A stretch of 64,000 nt of DNA from Clostridiales bacterium Firm_04 (lineage in GTDB: Bacteria; Bacillota; Clostridia; Oscillospirales; Ruminococcaceae). This document shows positions 62,005 to 64,000 of this stretch, piece after piece. Position 1 is the stretch's first letter, and each line of letters begins with the position of its first letter. The notes beneath the pieces are model-generated. The model saw nothing but the letters and a program-made list of their open reading frames with translations. It had not been told where the DNA came from and searched no databases. The stretch covers positions 1-64,000 of the forward strand of contig LVAJ01000025.1 of assembly GCA_001603005.1 (NCBI GenBank). The letters run 5' to 3'. Position numbers and translations under genes: made by a program.

Positions 62005-62424
62005 TCAAGTGGGAACTTCAATGCACTCTTTTACCGCCTGCAATGCTCTACCATGCATTTTTGTGACTCCACGATAGCTGTAGTTCATTTCCACAGCGAT
62101 TCGCTCCCAAGTCTTGCCGTTGATGTAACGCTCATAAAGCAGCGTGTGAAGCGTTCCGTCCGTGATCTTGTCGATCGTCCCGATAACTTCGCGCTCGGTC
62201 GCTTCCAGCAGCTCGAGCTCGTCACTGACGCGGTTCTCAGCATCCACAAGTCTTGCAACAGCAGCACCGAGCTTGTCACCGGTCTGATGTGTGCCGCCAC
62301 CGGAGCCGCCGTAATTCGGCGTGATCCGCTCGGCCATAGCCCGCAGCTCGTCCAGGTGATCCTGTGCTGCCGTCGCTCTGCGAACAGCATCACGGTACTG
62401 CAACAGATATTCTTTCGGTGTCAT
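62005..62424 (-). CDS. ArpU/RinA-like phage late transcription regulator
   Basis: 139 aa. The C-terminal half is a sigma-region-4-like helix-turn-helix (LLYERYINGKTWERIAVEM, NYSYRGVTKMHGRALQAV); the N-terminal half is a coiled coil with VDAENRVSDELELLEATERE. DUF1492/ArpU-type proteins switch on phage head and packaging genes and sit just upstream of them, as here. Confidence 0.82.
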   Translation of the reverse strand: MTPKEYLLQYRDAVRRATAAQDHLDELRAMAERITPNYGGSGGGTHQTGDKLGAAVARLVDAENRVSDELELLEATEREVIGTIDKITDGTLHTLLYERYINGKTWERIAVEMNYSYRGVTKMHGRALQAVKECIEVPT

Positions 62425-62723
62425 TTCGTATCCTCCTTCTCTTTCTCCTTCTTGATCCTACCAAGCTGACGGTCGAGCTTTTCAGAGACGACTGTCATCA
62501 CGTCCATTGACGTAATGCCGTTCGCAATGCGAATCTGTTCGATCATCACAAGGCTGTCTGCAATTTCCGTTGTGACGTTATGCTTGTAATCAGCCTTGCG
62601 CTGATCCGGTCGAGCCGCAAGCAGAAGAATCAGCTCAGACAGCTCCTGCACGGCCTGAAGCTCTTGCTTTTGCTGACCGTAGTGGTCGAGTATAATTTTT
62701 GCAGTCGTATCAATTCCAATCAT
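62421..62723 (-). CDS. MazG-like phage protein
   Basis: 100 aa. QAVQELSELILLLAARPD and TEIADSLVMIEQIRIANG show the EExxE..ExxD helical pattern of MazG-type nucleotide pyrophosphohydrolases, in shortened form. ATG at 62721-62723 follows AAAGGAG. Ends overlapping the ArpU-like gene (ATGA). Confidence 0.68.
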   Translation of the reverse strand: MIGIDTTAKIILDHYGQQKQELQAVQELSELILLLAARPDQRKADYKHNVTTEIADSLVMIEQIRIANGITSMDVMTVVSEKLDRQLGRIKKEKEKEDTK

Positions 62724-62727
62724 GGTT

Positions 62728-63009
62728 TTATCTCCTTTGCACCCGGTGTTCGATTTTACCTGATACTTTCGTTTTCGGTCTGCATCCGATGCTGCGGACC
62801 GGATCTCTCGGCGGCTTTGTCCTGGTCTGTTCATTCACGACATCGACAATATCCGGAATCAGATCAACGACGATGCCTGCGGCCTGACGGATTGCATCCG
62901 ACAACTTTCCAAGAGCATCCGCCGCCTGCTCTGCAAACGCCTTGACGATTTCTGTGCATGCATTGAGAAGATTGCGGATCCGCTCTTGCGTTTCGTCGTC
63001 AAGTGTCAT
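62728..63009 (-). CDS. Hypothetical phage protein
   Basis: 93 aa. A helical N-terminal half (TQERIRNLLNACTEIVKAF, AADALGKLSDAIRQAAGIV) and a basic C-terminal end. ATG at 63007-63009 follows GGAGGTG. No family recognised. Confidence 0.65.
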   Translation of the reverse strand: MTLDDETQERIRNLLNACTEIVKAFAEQAADALGKLSDAIRQAAGIVVDLIPDIVDVVNEQTRTKPPRDPVRSIGCRPKTKVSGKIEHRVQRR

Positions 63010-63016
63010 TTCCGCG

Positions 63017-63193
63017 TCACCTCCTGAATTCCTTGTCAACGACAACCCATACCAGCGACTTCAGCACCAAGATCATCAGTGCCGTGTCCGGGTCTCTTGC
63101 GATGCAGGCAAGAATGATCCATGCCCACAGGATCGCGCTGAGGATCTCCTTGCCGATAATTCCGACTGCGTACCAAAACTTTTCATGTCCCAT
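63017..63193 (-). CDS. Small phage membrane protein
   Basis: 58 aa with two hydrophobic segments (IIGKEILSAILWAWIILACIA and MILVLKSLVWVVV). Start chosen at 63191-63193 after GGAGG; overlaps the previous gene by 11 nt. Function unknown. Confidence 0.62.
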   Translation of the reverse strand: MGHEKFWYAVGIIGKEILSAILWAWIILACIARDPDTALMILVLKSLVWVVVDKEFRR

Positions 63194-63392
63194 GATCTTT
63201 GCCTCCATATTCAATTTCTACAAGCGGGCACCATTTCGGTTTACCCTGTCTCACGGCTTCATCAACCGTCTCGGCAACACGTTCGTCGATCTCCGGCGGC
63301 GATGCTCCACACCATCCGCCGAACTGAAGCGGGCATTCAATGCAGTTGTACGGCATCTGGAAGCCCTTGATTGCGATCAGCTTTTCAGGCAT
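63183..63392 (-). CDS. Small Cys-containing phage protein
   Basis: 69 aa. CIECPLQFGGWCGA and a later KWCPL suggest a small zinc-binding knuckle. GAGGAGG precedes the ATG. No family recognised. Confidence 0.65.
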   Translation of the reverse strand: MPEKLIAIKGFQMPYNCIECPLQFGGWCGASPPEIDERVAETVDEAVRQGKPKWCPLVEIEYGGKDHGT

Positions 63393-63603
63393 CGTTGTCT
63401 ACCTCCTCACAAAGTTGCTGTTTCGTTTCCTCGATAGCAGCGTGTCCCTCTTTTGTATCCAGTAAGACTTTTACATACTTCTCGCCTTCGTCCTTCGAGT
63501 CAATCAAACCGCAGCCGAGCAGATTTCCGGCAAGGAACTGCGCTGCCATAACGACAGCCATTTCGTCAATAGACAGTGATTTGATTCTTTCATATCTGGT
63601 CAT
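63385..63603 (-). CDS. Hypothetical phage protein
   Basis: 72 aa, helical: MTRYERIKSLSIDEMAVVMA then a short Gly-rich turn and an acidic C-terminus. ATG at 63601-63603 with GGAGGTG; overlaps both neighbours slightly. Confidence 0.65.
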   Translation of the reverse strand: MTRYERIKSLSIDEMAVVMAAQFLAGNLLGCGLIDSKDEGEKYVKVLLDTKEGHAAIEETKQQLCEEVDNDA

Positions 63604-63605
63604 TC

Positions 63606-63722
63606 TCAGCACCTCCCGTCGTAGGCCATAGCGTAGGCGAGCAGCTCCATGCGGATGCCGGTTTCATCTTTCGGCATCAGGCCGCTGAGAATCATACGCA
63701 TGATATCAACAATCGTTTTCAT
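63606..63722 (-). CDS. Very small phage protein
   Basis: 38 aa: MKTIVDIMRMILSGLMPK, then an ELLAYAMAYDG helix. AAGGAGGATAATC directly before the ATG at 63720-63722, and its end supplies the ribosome site of the next gene (GGGAGGTGC), so it fits the tightly packed row of small genes. Confidence 0.6.
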   Translation of the reverse strand: MKTIVDIMRMILSGLMPKDETGIRMELLAYAMAYDGRC

Positions 63723-63933
63723 GATTATCCTCCTTCAATCCGTGCTCAGCTCTGCACTGTTCTTCCGTGATGCCTCTGTAATATGCAACGCAGCAATCTT
63801 CGCATCCGTTATAACCGGAGCAGCTTTTGCAGCTCGGCCTTTCGTCGAAATACTCCGGATTATCCTCATACAATGCTTTCGGGCAACTGCCATTGACGCA
63901 GGTCGGTCCGCAGTAACTAGGACAATGTTTCAT
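63706..63933 (-). CDS. Cys-rich small phage protein
   Basis: 75 aa with ten cysteines: CPSYCGPTCVNGSCP, then CKSCSGYNGCEDCC and a terminal Cys. Probably binds zinc. ATG at 63931-63933 with AAGGAGG; overlaps the upstream gene end. Similar Cys-rich proteins are frequent in Clostridia phages. Confidence 0.65.
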   Translation of the reverse strand: MKHCPSYCGPTCVNGSCPKALYEDNPEYFDERPSCKSCSGYNGCEDCCVAYYRGITEEQCRAEHGLKEDNHENDC

Positions 63934-64000
63934 TGCTTGCCTCCTTTTCAACTGCCTCGGCGGTTGTATCAGCAGCCTTGCGCTTCCGCTTCTTTGGAGC
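63917..64000 (-). CDS. C-terminal end of a basic phage protein (partial)
   Basis: The last 27 codons of a gene running in from beyond the right edge: APKKRKRKAADTTAEAVEKE and a TAG at 63917-63919. Lys/Arg-rich tail as in recombination or single-strand-binding proteins of phage early regions, but it cannot be identified. Confidence 0.55.
   Translation of the reverse strand, partial: APKKRKRKAADTTAEAVEKEASNETLS

Overview
The window comes from a moderately GC-rich Gram-positive Clostridia genome, most likely a Ruminococcus-like member of the Oscillospiraceae. Evidence is the 5' end of a 16S rRNA gene at the left edge, strong AGGAGG-type ribosome binding sites, a SCIFF (ranthipeptide) locus, a CotJC-type manganese catalase and a secreted protein resembling a cohesin with a Thr-rich linker.

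Host part (1 to about 44,660). The left edge holds the start of a 16S gene read leftwards from two tandem near-consensus promoters. Next, mainly on the minus strand, come mrp-prmA, the cohesin-like surface protein, a Sel1-repeat protein with typA, and an SGNH hydrolase followed by a small gene broken by a 234-bp structured repeat. The SCIFF operon (peptide scfA, an alpha/beta hydrolase, radical SAM maturase scfB, then an Orn/Lys/Arg-decarboxylase-family gene) reads rightwards. A cyclophilin, an AAA ATPase, tyrS, a frameshifted membrane protein, a partial histidine operon (hisB-hisH-hisA-hisF, with HisA fused to a GNAT acetyltransferase), xylulokinase with a CPBP protease, and pcrA with a membrane protein follow. 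From about 27 kb most genes read rightwards: an AI-2E-type permease operon, two adjacent ATP-grasp ligases, an AT-rich alpha/beta hydrolase flanked by 87-bp inverted repeats, an SPFH / ribbon-helix-helix / membrane-peptide operon, a CPBP protease and a glycosyltransferase. A minus-strand export operon (DUF308 protein, MMPL/RND transporter, giant Leu-x-x-Gly heptad-repeat protein) and about 0.7 kb of non-coding, strongly structured DNA close the host part.

Prophage part (about 44,660 to the right edge). A siphovirus prophage interrupts cotJC: only the catalase C-terminal part remains on the left of the junction. Read on the minus strand, from the right edge leftwards, it carries small early/late genes, an ArpU-like late regulator, portal, a MuF head protein with a GNAT-like C-terminal domain and a small partner gene, a terminator-bounded DUF6275 moron, HNH nuclease, large terminase, scaffold, capsid, connectors, major tail protein, a frameshifted tail-assembly chaperone, tape measure, Dit, tail tip proteins, holin and a two-domain endolysin. 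Integrase, repressor and the other attachment site lie beyond the window.

The most notable items are the covarying hairpin repeat family, the inverted-repeat hydrolase cassette, the cotJC-splitting prophage, the MuF toxin-like locus, the SCIFF locus with an embedded hydrolase, and several interrupted or fused genes.
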